A DNA stretch of 64,000 bases from the NCBI GenBank assembly GCA_033032175.1, contig CM065304.1:9114001-9178000 (forward strand), given 5' to 3'. The notes under the pieces were generated by a model that was given only the letters and a program-made list of their open reading frames with translations, had not been told where the DNA came from and did no database searches. The translations under genes and the position numbers were made by a program. This document shows positions 21,048 through 33,673 of this stretch, piece by piece; the first letter of the stretch is position 1, and the number at the start of each line of letters is the position of its first letter. The stretch comes from Saturnia japonica. Its lineage: Eukaryota > Arthropoda > Insecta > Lepidoptera > Saturniidae.

Positions 21048-24000
21048 TAATGTAATTTTTTTTTTAAACTGGTATGTGAAGATCGTTTACGTCGTATAAA
21101 AATATAACATTTTTATCAGGTGCGTTATGGAACTCCGTAACCGAAACTCAGTTATACCTAACCTAACCTTATCCCATATAAATATTTTTAATAATTTTAG
21201 ACAAGGACGGAATCGAATGCGACACTGTCGAATACCAAAAACGACTTGAATTTTAACTAATAATTTTCTGAATTAAGGTTAATATCTTTCACCTACAAAA
21301 TAAATTCATATTTGTAACTTAAATTATCCAAAAGTCCTAAATTATCAAATCAAAAATCCGTAACATCCCTGCTTATCCAATTATTACGTAACTATAAAAT
21401 ATGGATTAGTATTATTACATTATTATTTTTTGAGAGTCATTTTAATATATCCTTTCGATTTAATTCATGGATTTTAATTTGATATTATTATTTTGTTTTT
21501 CTATAAAAAAGTTTATTGATAGTCTTTTTATGCATATATTTGTTAATTATAAGCACTTTCGTGCTGCTGTCTTGGTAATTATAACTCACTTTAGAATATA
21601 CCCCATAGAGGTTTTTTACTAATGTACAAAACTATATTTTTCGTTTTGTAAAATCCATAAACTTACCATTAATATTATAAATGGTTACTATAGTAGTACA
21701 AGTTCGTGCGCGACCGTCCTATGTTTTAAGACGTTGGCGGGGCCGAGGTAGCACGCCTCTACTCTACACATTACACTAAAGTAAACAGTATGTTATGTCG
21801 ACTGTGTTCTTGAAATAGCTACCTGCAGCCGCTCGGTAGGTAAACACGGACTAGGTATGCCCTCCGACTGTGTTTCTTGGGTTACCTACTTACGTATTGG
21901 ATAATGTATAAATATGTATAATTATATATACAATGGTTATGATTACCTTTTTACCAAGTTATAAAAAATATTTCCACTCGGGGTTTATTTCTCGTTTCAA
22001 AACGATTGTGAGTTAGTAAGATGAAAATTATAATTTTTTAAATATAAAAATGGAATATTTTGCTTTGTTTAATGAATCAAAAATAATTTTAAATTCTATG
22101 AAGTAGATAATAATATAATATTTCGTCATCAATACATAGTATAAAACAAAGTCGCTATCGGCGTCTGTCTGCTAGTCCACAGTCGGAGTGTTAGTCGGAA
22201 CGAATATTTATACGGTTGTCACTGTCATGTACAGATTTTTTATAGATTTTTTTTATACAATACATTGTAAGTTTTTAAGTCGTCAATAAATCGATTTTTG
22301 GGTGCTCGCAATGGCTTACGCGGGCTAAGCCTTAAGAGAGACATCAAAATAACGTACGAAAGAATTGTATTTCATCAAAAAGAAAAGTCCGTGATGGCAT
22401 ATGTCTATCTCCTAAGGTTAACTCACAGTGATATATTTATCCTCAACATAATAATTAAAAATATTACGTTAGTTGCGAAGCTATTTTCTCAAATTCAGTA
22501 ATTATAATCTTTATTCAGATAAATTTGTTATTTAACTTGGGCATGTAATTTAGATTAAAATTGACATTCTATGAGTCAAAATGTGTTCCATTTAAATAAA
22601 TACCGTAGAAGATAACACGAATTCAAAATTGTTTACTGAAGTTTACCTAGATTTCGTTTCGGCCGTTTGTATAAAGTCGTGATACTGCCCCGTTATCGTC
22701 TGTAGTCCCTTGCGCCTGCCAACGTCTGTCGGAAACATAGGACGGTCACGGACGATCTTGTAAGACTATATAATGTAGACTTTTTTTCATTAATATTATA
22801 TTTTATTATTAACGTATAAACTTATAAAAAGAGACTTATCTTAATATGGTTTATGAAAGTTATAGAAGTACTTAGAAGGCCTTGCTGGCACTAGGTTATG
22901 GAATTTTCATATTATTTATTAGTAATGATCGATTTAAAAAAATAAAGTTAAAAAGGTGATATGAATGCCATTTTTTTTATTTTCACAAACCAGTTTAGAA
23001 AGATTATTTTTAATGGAATCCAATACATGATCGTTAAATATTTTAATAACGTAGCCGTTGTGTTAAGCTTAAATGGTTAAGTATAGTTAAGTACGCCGTC
23101 GAGCACTTATTTCAATGTGACTCTGCTTAGCCACTTAATGCTAACATGAACGATTCTATTCAACAAATTAAAATTTGTATTGTTGAACTGTTAAAAATCC
23201 AATAGTTTATCCTAAAATTTATTTGAACAGAGCTATATGAGTTAAGAGTTGTCGGTTATTTGTCAAGGGCTTCTCTTTAGCCCCCTCTTCAGGCCGGTTA
23301 CTAAGCTGACATCCGAAACAAGCTTTTTAAATAGATTGTTACTATGATGTAACAATACAAGGTCATACGCTTTCGTCCCGAAGTGTTTGTCCCAGTATAA
23401 AGTTCCTATATATCAATAAAAATAAATGTCATGAGTTAATTTACTGTATAAATATAATACGCCATTTTGCTTATAAGTCGTAATAGCATCGTAGAGATGT
23501 TTTTATTCCATAAGCAACTATTTAGTTTTAGTGTACAATTCATGTAAGTAAGCAATAATTTAGTGCTCACAAGAGTGCCACAGAGTGTTATTATTTTGTA
23601 TTTTTGATTGAGGAATAATGAATTTTCGATTTTTAATTTTATACAGATTTTACATAGTATATGTAAATATTTTTTTAAGCATATAAGCAATGTATAGTTT
23701 TTTACTTATCCGTTGTTTGGTAGATCTATAATTTTATAAATATAACTTGGTGAGTGTGGTTTACTTCAATCGAGCCAAATTTATAATATAATAACAATTT
23801 AGGGCGGCAGTGTCGGTTGTCAGCTTAGATTGAAAAGTCTCGGCCTTTCAAGTCACTCAGTGAAGTCTCCTGACCCCCTACCTCTTAGATTATATTCAAT
23901 ATCAGAAAGGAGCATTTATTATACTAACACGTTATAAAATACATTATATTATGGACTTTCAGAAGTTGTAGTGATATATTTTTGTTACCAAGTACGTAAA

Positions 24001-25490
24001 TTTTTAACTTATGTTAAGGATTTTTTAATTCCGTTTTTGTCTATAACAAATTGTATAAAGTGGAAAAGTCTTTATTTAATATATTTTATTTTTGTATAAT
24101 ATGTTTTGTGTTGTTGTGTTTTATGGTTTTTGTTTTAGCCCTAGCCTGTATCTTTTTAAATATCACATACTCATAGGCGATTGCTTTTTGGTAAATTGGT
24201 AAACGAAAATAACGAGACTAAAATCGATTTTTTAATATTTACGTAAATGAAGTGAACCGGATATTTTTTATTTATTTATGTGATTGTATTTACTGTTGTT
24301 CATTAATTACCGTAACAAATACTATACGTTTCGTGACGTCATAACTGCATTATTATCGTATGCTGCAGAATTATCGTTATTCCCAGGCGTTTTGCTTATC
24401 ACAACAGGTAACACGATATTATTATAATATTTTATAACGAAATTATCAAAGTGACTTTAAAATGTTCTGTTCTATTATTGAATTTGGCTTTCGTGTATAA
24501 TTGAATCATTTGAGATGGATGACTGAAAACCATCATTCATGCCGAATGCTTCTGATGAAAGCATGTAATTGTATATGCTTGTAATATTAAATATCTATAC
24601 GTAAACACGTGGCTCGATAGTATATGGAACGAGTGATTGATATAAAAAAAAAATTGATATAAAAAAATAAAAATATAGATTTGCATCAGTAAAAGCAGCA
24701 CATATTTTCATACTTGTTGTGTAAGCGGAATACTTGAATTAAGGTTTTTGAATTTGTATATAATGAAGTAAATATAATAGTCCTTGAATTATTATTTAGA
24801 GTCGTGTTTATTTTGATAGGTACGTAGATTTCATACGTTTATATTTATTATTATCTAATAGATTTTATTATATTTTTATTCGAACAGTACAGTTCGTGAA
24901 ATAATTATTATAAACAATAAGATAATCAGGTTTACACAAATGTACCTAATATATTTTAATATACAATTGTATTGGACAATATCATTAGTTGGTCTGTCGA
25001 AATAAAATAAATAATTATTTTTTTAAATGTTTTCTTTTTTCGAACTGTACTGACTAAAATTATTTATTTTATTATTTCATTTGAATTTTAACAAATAGAT
25101 CACCAGTGATCATTTCCTATAAGCAGCTTTGTTACGTACAAAATCAGTTATATGAATAAATACTATATATAAAATGAGTTTTTTTTAGTTAGTATAAGTA
25201 ACTTTCATTACTGTATAATAATTTTATTGTAGTTATTAATTTATATAATATTTAAGTATTATTTAGACTGTAAGTATAATTATGTGATTACAGTCAAATA
25301 TACATTTATAATATGCATCAACAATGAAATCTATAGACTGATAATATCTACTACATAACAATAATAATAGTCGTTTACTGTAAGTTATTTACAACGAAGC
25401 GGGCGAACATTCACCGCAAACGGACGGTCCGTTTTATCATAAGGTTAAAAAGGTCACTATCAAGTTTTATTATAGATAGATAGTATGTTA
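21048..25490. other. babo 3' UTR and AT-rich intergenic DNA
   Basis: The start should be the babo 3' UTR (AATAAA at 21299, others later). A repeat at about 22310-22500 matches 48165-48330, sharing 'ttacgcgggctaagc'-like and 'aagtccgtgatggcatat'-like blocks. Nothing else coding or structured was recognised. Several ORFs of 60-85 codons have no recognisable motif and look like chance. Confidence 0.5.
22310..22500. repeat. Dispersed repeat, sibling of 48165-48330
   Basis: The shared order of blocks is: a 'cg..tggcttacgcgg' start, a run ending 'aaaagtccgtgatggcatat', 'ctatctcctaaggttaactca' and a terminal 'aataattaaaa'-type tail. The other copy is longer upstream (from about 47955) and looks like the tail of a LINE. 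Confidence 0.55.
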
Positions 25491-25496
25491 TAGTAA

Positions 25497-26020
25497 CTTG
25501 TACCCCGCGGTTTCACCCGTGTTAAATTTATTTAATTCAACCAACTATCCATTGCATCGCCCCGCCAAGCCGCGCCACCAACGCATCCGAATAGTCTATA
25601 GTTATTCTCACATACCATACTTGCCTACAGCTTGCTTGACGTTCATTGTTATCGCACCGCTTCTTAGAATTGTAGCGTGAAGTTAAATGGCCCACATCAA
25701 TATATGTTATAAATTGCATAAATAGTTTTTATAGGAAACTATAGTTCGTGCCACCGTTGCCATGGTAACGTGCGCCCGCGCACCATGCCCCTGCGAGTGC
25801 GCGCCCATAACCCGGCTCACGCCAGTCGGCTTCAAGTTCTAATGTTTGACATACGAACTCGCACATATCGTACCTGGCCGCGTGTTGTAACGTAATCATT
25901 TCGTATTTACTTACAATTGTTTTGTCCAGTTATTTACCTTATTAACAACCCCTGATATTAAAGCATCACATTTTTCAAATCTGACTGCTAGTTTCAGATA
26001 TTAGTGCGTTCAAACAAAAA
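25497..26020. repeat. Dispersed repeat tail, copy 3, interrupted
   Basis: Block order as in 6535-6790 and 12296-12480 ('ccccgcggtttcacccgtgt', 'ttgcttgacgttcattg', then 'ctgactgctagtttcagat'). About 235 bp of GC-richer foreign sequence (about 25736-25970) splits it. Confidence 0.6.
25756..25769. promoter_or_regulatory. Perfect palindromic X-box (RFX-type site)
   Basis: GTTGCCATGGTAAC, a perfect 14-nt palindrome matching the RFX X-box consensus (GTNRCC, spacer, RGYAAC). It sits in a CpG-rich patch in otherwise AT-rich DNA, inside the block that interrupts the repeat. RFX factors drive ciliary genes in animals, but no adjacent gene was recognised. Confidence 0.45.
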
Positions 26021-29000
26021 AATAAAATAGCAAATAATCCCTTGATCTTTATAATTATTATTAGTATCCTATAGATCTAGGCCTATCTAGACGCGTAAAG
26101 GTTATATAAAAATATACTTACCAATTTAAAATTGATAAGTAATTGTTAAGATTTAAAATAATTCAAACAATACAAACTTCGTCAATAGTTGCAACCGGAG
26201 AAATGTACAAAGACTGGATTGCTTTTAAAACCCGGTATACTTAATTATAATGGCCACATAGTGTTCGCTCGCTTCGATTTTTATTCAAACTCTGCACACA
26301 ATCACGCCGGTATCCATAATTTAACGAAAATTAAAACCATTAATATTTTAAATTTGAATATATACATGTTTAATAGTGTGGGATACTTAAGCGGCTATAT
26401 CAGTTTATGACGCTGTTTTGTTATTAATACATTGGACAAAGTTAAGATGTTATTTTTAGGACTGCCTTTTAGATTACAAATTAATCATAAATACTTGTAT
26501 TTCATGGAATTATTATTAAAATCGTAGTATGTTAGTCCACGTAGACTCTATTTACGAGTCTTTCAAAGTGTCGTCTCAACGACGATTCTAGTTTATTGTT
26601 AAAAATTATAATATTATAAAATATATTATATAAACATCAAACTTAAAAAGTAATCATAAAATGGAATTTCTAACTGACCTAATATTTAGACATCCTATTT
26701 ATCGTAAATATTTTTTTTTTAATTTTTGGTTTACTTTAGAAAAGAGAATTAACACTAGATTTTGATAGGGATTTGATTCCAATAAATTAAACGGTCGATA
26801 AAGAAACTAATTATTGCCTTGTCAGTCGGGACATGATATACGCAGTAAAAGTAATATTATGTGAAAATTGAATTTCGATCTATAAATTGTAATAAATGTA
26901 ATTGATAAATAAATAATTGATGTCGCATTATTAGAAGGTAGATGTTTAAATTTTTGTTGTAATGTCTTGTTGTGATGGAACCACATAATAAAACTTGGGA
27001 GGCAATTGCGTAATATACTAAATTTTTAACAGAACTCATAGTAGATATGAGTAATTCGTTATTTAAATGAAGATCGTCATTGATCTTTTGTATTCCTTAT
27101 AAAGCAATAATATATCTTTCAACGTGTCTTTAAAAAGCAATCTTTGACTTGTTACCTTAAAGCGTACAACATTTACAATATAATATATATATAACGGTGT
27201 GGCTTAGATGTTATAAATTATTTACTCCCGCGTATAATTGTTGTGTGTATTGTATAGACAATTTTTATCATGATTCTCGCAAGTTTTTTTCATATATGTT
27301 AATATATAATTATATGATCTTTCTTATTTTACCTTAAATATAGACAATAGGTTGGTCATTATTTATTAAGTAAATTTCTTGGAAAGTAAATAATGCTTCT
27401 TACCCACTTTTACTAATAATTATTATATAAAAAATGCATAGTAATTATTATTTCATTTTGAAATTTAAATTTTTCAATATTGTAATATAAAAATACGTTC
27501 ACTTTGAATTCGCGTAATTTGATTTTGACTTGCGAGTTATAGTTATGTAATTGATGTCGTGTTTATAGATCAATTTTAAGCATAGGTAATCAATAAAACA
27601 TCAATTTTCGGTTAAATTACTAAATAATAATTAATAACACGCATTACACTAAGTAATTGAGTACTTACAAATATAATTGTTAATTGAATTACTGTTCAAT
27701 ACCTAAGTACAAGTAATTGGTAATTAAAATAGCCGATTATATTTTGTAATCATAACCATTAATTACATTTTACCCAACACTGATCTATATCATATATATA
27801 TGGTATATATAATTCAATATAATATACAAGTGTAACGAAACTTATTAGGTATCCAAAAAGTGTACTAATATTTTAAGAAGGATACGATCAAAAATACATT
27901 GTCTTATTTTACCATTAACCCGCATAATTACCGCTAAAAATCATACTTATATGATATAGAGACTTCAACTCATGTTTACGCGCAGCCCTATGTGTGCGTG
28001 ATCTAGTATCTTTATCGCTTTTTTCTACGGGTACTGTCGGTAAAAATGTCTGGTTCGTAACGCAGAAAGTTACACCTAATCAGTAGTTGTGCTTTATATT
28101 GCGTCATATCATAATAATTCAAACAAAAAACACTAAATTCTAATTTTAAAAAGATTGTGATATTCAGCAATGAGTACCAGAAAAAACATTGAACGAAACA
28201 TTACGAAAATAGTGAAATGAATAGAGAGTTCGTTATTTGGTATTTCTAGTGGTAGTGAAACGTATTATTATTATGTTCAATAAACATGCATTTACCCTAA
28301 TTGAGCTGTTGATTTATTTTAAACTTAAACGAATAAGATGTAAAATCGACATAATATAAGTATAAGCTAAAATATTCTTGTGTACTTGACTATATCTCTA
28401 GACAAGCACACGTGGACAGTTTATACTCGCTTTACAGGCTTTACGCATAAATAGGGCCGCGTGCCCAAATTAGTTGAACAGTCTGTACCACGTGTTTATC
28501 TATATATTTAAGGAATTTTGTGTTTGTTGTGTTACTCCATGTTCGAATACCATTATTACCCACAGTTAAAATTAATTACGCACATTGATATTCTATATAG
28601 ATTAAAGGAGGCCTTTTAAATTTAAAATATTAACGAAATTATAAATGTTTGAAATCCGATAATTAAGATGATAAATCAAATAGGGTTGGCGGCTTTATAT
28701 TATTGCTTATATTTTCAGGTTTCTATAGAAGGATAATTTAGATAATTCAATAAATAATAATGTTAAATAAAATTAAAATATCCGTATATTCAGATATTAC
28801 GTAACCGGAAAAGTGTGTTAAATCGTTATTTATGTAATTATCACCCTCAAAAATCACTCCAATAATAATTGGTCATCAGCCCCTAAGACTTTTAAATAAG
28901 TCTTCGTAAGACTTTTCTGTAAATTCTGTAACTCATTTGTTTGAATATCTGTAGTTTAAGGATGGTGTTAGAGTTATCAGTTGAAGCAATAAGTCATTCT

Positions 29001-29400
29001 AAAGATTACAAGAGTTTTATGTTTTGATATTTGTAAAAATTATTGTATTGAGATTATTATACATAGATGCGTCAAGTTTTAATATTAACATCTCTTAAAT
29101 GAATTTTGTACATACTTCGGACCATTGTTTTCCAAGTTGTTTAATGAGCAATACCAATAAAGTACAATTTATGTGTTTTAATGAGTAATGAATACGGTAA
29201 AGAGCAACAGCGTTTACACAGAATATGAATACACGAATTCTATCAGATCGATATTCCAAGTACAGTGACTTCTTGTTACACTAGAGAAACAATTCGAAAT
29301 TAATATCGCATTATAATTTAAAATATCGCCACATGTTTCTACTAAAGAGTAAGCAGGATAGAAATAAGAAAACTGTTTTTTTACGATACTTGGTAAAATA
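26020..29400. other. AT-rich intergenic DNA
   Basis: No coding exon, RNA gene or clear mobile element was recognised on either strand. Short ORFs are AT-driven and lack motifs. Confidence 0.5.
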
Positions 29401-29414
29401 CGTTATCAATTTAG

Positions 29415-29617
29415 TACATTACTTTATCCAAATTTTCTTTGCTACTTTCATAACGGTTATTTCATAATTCTTTTATTAACGGTTATTTCTTCTTTTCTAC
29501 TATTATTTACAGGTTCGCTTCAACAATTAATAAAAAACGTTTTTTGTTGAAGAATGACGAAATAACCGTATATCTTATCAGGCGGAAGTAGCAAAGAAAA
29601 TTTGGATAAAGTAATTA
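29415..29617. mobile_element. MITE with about 33-bp terminal inverted repeats
   Basis: The left end 'ttactttatccaaattttct' is mirrored by the right end 'agaaaatttggataaagtaa' across about 33 bp with few mismatches; the element is about 203 bp. Inside is a second inverted pair ('aacggttatttc' / 'gaaataaccgt') and a central hairpin ('cttcaacaa'/'ttgttgaag'). Confidence 0.8.
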
Positions 29618-29619
29618 CA

Positions 29620-31430
29620 GTGATTTCCGCAAAGTAACGCCTACAATATATGTAGGCACATAAAACAAAATTAGTAACATTTAAACCAAACTTAAATTAA
29701 CATAATATCGATGATTATAGCTGTAATAGGTAAGCTAAAATGAGCAATACTTTTGTAAATTTACCAGGGTCTTGGTACATGCACAAGGTTTCAGGGTCAT
29801 GTACCAGATAAAAATTATGCTGGTATGTTATAATACCAACTGTCAATATCGTTCACATTTTGTTCATCAACCAACTAAAAAAAGGTTGTATGGACCGCAA
29901 GATGGAGTAAGAGACCTGGGAGTGTACCAACTTTTAGCTACATGTGTACCAGTATTATTTAGCCATTATCTACCATCCTTGATTTAGAATTACAGATAAC
30001 TATATAACTTAATGCCAAAATATTCAGTAGATACGGCTCACTGTTTCTTGTGTAACATAGAAATCATTGTCCAGATATAATAATTACCTTTATGTATAAA
30101 TACAATAATTTCAATTCTCTTTGAGTAACTTTTATTGTTTAGTTACTAATTGGATTAATCAATAAAGTGTTTTTGTAAAACTTGTTTTCTTTTATACCTG
30201 CGCCTTAAAGATATCGTTTTAAGAGAGATAGGGCACAGAGAAATTTCTTTAGACTGGTGGAATAACCCTACAGAAGATCTTAGCTAAATAAGCTAGTATC
30301 GTTCCTGTGGTGAGTAGGGTTTCTATACCTTTTCGGGGCAAGGATTCTAGTCTGGCAACACGCTAGTGATACCTATCGTATTACAACCATCCATAGGCTA
30401 CGGTAGCCGCTTACTGTCAGGTGGGCCTTATGCTTGTTTGTCAGCTTTGTTGGTTAAAACCTACAATTATCACGAAGTTCTGGCCAAGATGTATGCCATT
30501 ACTTTGTAGTTTAATGACTTCCATCTTACTACTGTCTACAAATATAAAATTAAGCTAGTTTCACTTTTAGAATTAGCATAGTCAGTTTTACTTATTAGGT
30601 TTGATTATCAGGGCAATAATAAAATAAAAATTCAATTATTAGTATTATTTTATTGGACGGATTAAAATATGACATAAAGATAAACCTAGGTAAAAAACAT
30701 TACAAATTATTTTAGCTCATTACTAATACAATTTTTCAATAACCTTAAAATCTATACTAAAAATATGTAAGGCAGTAAACTAAAAAGACTGAAGAACATG
30801 AGATAATGATACAGTTTGTAGAATGAATACAATAAAAAAAGTCTAGTTATACTATTTTTCTTTACTGAATATGGTATAATGCGTTATCTTTAAATATACA
30901 TATATTCAAATAACTAACTAAAACATATATCTGTACAAGACATGAATAGGCTGACATGTTGATCTGCATCAAATTTCAAAGTTGGTGTGGTTTGCCTGAT
31001 TTATATGGTGTATAAACAAGTTGATGGGCTTACTTGTCTTGGCACACTGCTCATGTGGATTTAAAAAAATAAAACCTACATTTAAAATAGCCACCTTGAT
31101 AAATATGCATATTCAACTTGTCAACATATTCATGTTATTGTAATATAAGTCATGCTGGATTCTGTATTTGAATCTGTGTATATGTCAGACTTTGAAAATA
31201 GTCTTTGTATATATTATGCTGCAAAAACAAGTAGCCAATTCATCAATGACATTATTAAAAATTTTGATATAAAAGAAATCTATAAAAATAAACTTTTATA
31301 GTAGTAAAACTAATAAAAAGTATTCTTATAAAGCAGATCTAAAAGAACGGACTGAGTTAGTGAAGTCAGAATCTCATCTAATTCACTTAATACCAAAACT
31401 ATATATATATTTTATGGGATTTCCCAAGAA
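29620..31430. other. AT-rich intergenic DNA
   Basis: Nothing recognisable was seen except its position downstream (3') of the small membrane-protein locus on minus. The 71-codon ORF at 29772 has no motif. Confidence 0.5.
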
Positions 31431-31436
31431 GGGATA

Positions 31437-31442
31437 TTTATT
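31437..31442 (-). terminator. Poly(A) signal AATAAA for the small membrane-protein locus
   Basis: Plus-strand 'tttatt' reads AATAAA on minus, 100 nt after the stop of the downstream smORF. No earlier canonical signal was seen between the two smORFs, which supports one transcript carrying both. Confidence 0.5.
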
Positions 31443-31541
31443 ATGATTCTCACCTCATCTTTATCACAATAAGTAATCGGAGGACTTTTTTACTTTCTAA
31501 TTTACTAATTATTTACTCATAGAAAAGATGTACTTTAAATA

Positions 31542-31718
31542 CTAAGCATATGATACTTTTTGTTCATATGCTTCCACATCATCCCATTCATACTGATCTG
31601 AAAGGGTAGTATGTCGCAGTTTACAACATTTGGCGCCAAATCTTAACATTAATATAATAACCATTATAATGAACAGGGAGATGACAGCCACTGCTGGGTA
31701 TAACATAAGAAATGCCAT
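31542..31718 (-). CDS. 58-residue single-pass membrane smORF (downstream cistron or read-through extension)
   Basis: This ORF opens with an ATG in strong context (aagATGG), one AAG codon after the TAA stop of the upstream protein and in the same frame. The product starts 'MAFLMLYPAVAVISLFIIM', with one helix at about residues 3-25, followed by a Cys-Cys juxtamembrane motif (GAKCCKLRH) and an acidic/aromatic tail (DQYEWDDVEAYEQKVSYA), and stops with TAG at 31542. It has membrane-protein order and no low-complexity bias. It could be translated by reinitiation, by stop-codon read-through, or from a shorter transcript. I do not recognise the family. Confidence 0.55.
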   Translation of the reverse strand: MAFLMLYPAVAVISLFIIMVIILMLRFGAKCCKLRHTTLSDQYEWDDVEAYEQKVSYA

Positions 31719-31721
31719 CTT

Positions 31722-32748
31722 TTATATGTCACTCTCTCTCTTGTGTAGCTCCAAATATTCTTGTGATAAAGTTAAAGGCTGTTGTGATATTGATGGAGGT
31801 ATGTCAGACTCGTACTGTAGAATGTCGTGATATTCCTGAATATAATATTCTGTTGGTAGGTTATCAATGTTTAATTCAGTCAAATCTAGAGGTGGCTGTT
31901 TATGCGGTGTAGTAGACCAGATGGATACAAGCCAGCGATTTCCTGAAAGCATTGATATACAGCATATTCATAAATAATTTAAATGTAAATTTAATGTAAA
32001 ATGTTCAGATATCTAATAAATCAACACTTTTATGTTTTACTAAAAAAGTAGGCTACAATAAGATTAAATGCATAGGGAAAATATGAAAATTAAAATTTTA
32101 CAATAGATATAAATAATGTAAGCTATAATATACAGTAATATGCATATAAATAATGTCTAACTATTATGACTTCTATTCAAGATAAAGATTATTTGATAAT
32201 TCATATTTCATTATAAATTACACAAATTCATAAACTATACCAAAATAAAAGATGTACTAATTCATATAACCATTGAACAAATAAAAGGCAATGAAATGAT
32301 ATAAGGTTCAATTCTATAACTTTGAGGCATATATCTAATCAATTTATTGAAATAACTATATATTTATACCTCGTACATTTATAGGTTAGTGTGTATTAAA
32401 AGTATAGATATATTGTTGTATAATAACAATAGTGTAGTATTTAATTAAAGTTTCAGGCTATATCTACTAAAATAATTTAACCTCAGCATTCTACTAAAAT
32501 TGAAATTCAAGGAAAAATAATAATATTGTTAAGAGTATTTAGTTACCAGTATGTCTGTCCAGCCAGTAATCGGAGTATCTTGAACAACAGCAAATAATGT
32601 TCAAAATTAGAAGTGAACCCAAAATTACGGAACTAATCGCTATTGCTATATAAAAAGGTGTAAAATCTCCAATATATGAAAATACCGGATTTAAAGGTTT
32701 ATAGGTCCCATTCCCTGTAAAGAAAGCTTTAATTTCAGATGTCGACAT
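31722..32748 (-). CDS. 140-residue single-pass membrane protein, unrecognised (two exons)
   Basis: Exons 32547-32748 and 31722-31942 are joined by a donor 'actg|gtaact' and an acceptor 'ctttcag|ga' with matching phase; the join gives 140 codons. The product has no signal peptide. Residues 1-31 are likely outside and include an N-G-T sequon near residue 13. A helix of about 20-24 residues starts near 32 ('FYIAIAISSVILGSLLI'), followed by a Cys-Cys-Cys juxtamembrane cluster, a conserved-looking 'YSDYWLDRHTGNRWLVSIWS', and a tyrosine-rich cytoplasmic tail with YxxL-type motifs ('YLEL'). The TAA stop at 31722-31724 is followed one codon later, in frame, by the 58-codon smORF. I do not recognise the protein. 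The spliced frame makes a real gene very likely. Confidence 0.8.
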
Positions 32749-33110
32749 AACGTTCTATTTAAGCCGTTGCAACCTGTCGAAGAAAAAATTGAAGTCAAGC
32801 TAGAGGTTTAGGCCGCGCCTACAAAACGTTTATCGCAGTTGTAGAATGTAGGGCGTGGTAAAACTTTTAGTTGTTATTACAAATATTAGATTCAACTAAA
32901 CACTCACCCTTTTTCAGTAAGCAATGTTTTCTAGTAGTAATTTATCAGTAGAGATTTATGATATTAAAAACTAATAATATTGTAGTATGTATATACCTAA
33001 CGTTACCTACTTAATAAATAGACTTTGAAAATTAAGTAAAGATTAGAGATGGGTAACAGTGCGCTACGCCGCGCAATTACGCCCGTACATAATACACTAA
33101 TAGGGGATCT
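32749..33110. promoter_or_regulatory. 5' flank of the small membrane-protein gene
   Basis: About 360 bp upstream (minus sense) of the start codon. It has a modestly GC-richer part (32790-32870, with 'ggccgcgcct') that fits a TATA-less promoter and 5' UTR. No specific element could be identified with confidence. Confidence 0.3.
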
Positions 33111-33566
33111 AGTACTGGGCGTTTCGTTTAGAAACGCTTTTAATAACCAGTTCGTCTATGAAAAACGAACGAACGGTTTCTCTATTTAACAACAACCCGT
33201 TTAAAAATGAACAAGACCGTTTTTGATAGAACAGATCTATAATTATTTCTCTAAGGACTATACATATTTGAATGAACAGTAAACCGTTACCAGAAACTAC
33301 TTTAAATTTTGAAATAACGATTAAGCTACAATGAATCTTATTTATGAATTTATACAATACAAATTTGGTTGTAAAAGAAAACCGATAACGAAGGAACGGA
33401 TAAAAACTGGTTTTTCGTTAAACGTCAAATGTTGGTTTTTTTTAGTACAGTTTGTTTTCGAACATAAGAAGAAAAGAGTTTTTTTTTATAACCGGTTCTG
33501 AAAACGGTTCCTTGAGTGTAAAACGTTTCGTTTCGTTTTACGAAAAAACATAAACGACCCAGCATT
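33111..33566. mobile_element. Non-autonomous DNA element (hAT-like ends)
   Basis: The left end 'gtactgggcgtttcgttt' and the right end 'taaacgacccagcatt' are inverted to each other (CTGGGyCGTTT core). The interior is rich in 'aacg'/'cgtt' motifs near both ends, and there is no coding capacity. The 8-bp duplication expected for hAT could not be confirmed. Confidence 0.5.
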
Positions 33567-33673
33567 AACGGAATTATGTCAACTCAGTTTACTGCGCCAG
33601 ATGTGATAACACATTTATTCCAAACGTGCTAGCACATAACGCACTTCAGCACAGAGAACCGGCTACGGCACAG

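Noticed and set aside
31722..31724. TAA as a simple sequencing error joining the two smORFs into one protein
   Set aside because: Cannot be excluded, but the second ORF has its own strong-context ATG and the two helices would give an unusual double copy of the same plan, so I kept them as separate ORFs.
31630..31912. Plus-strand ORFs over the small membrane-protein locus
   Set aside because: Shadows of the minus-strand coding exon and smORF, which have splice sites and membrane-protein structure.
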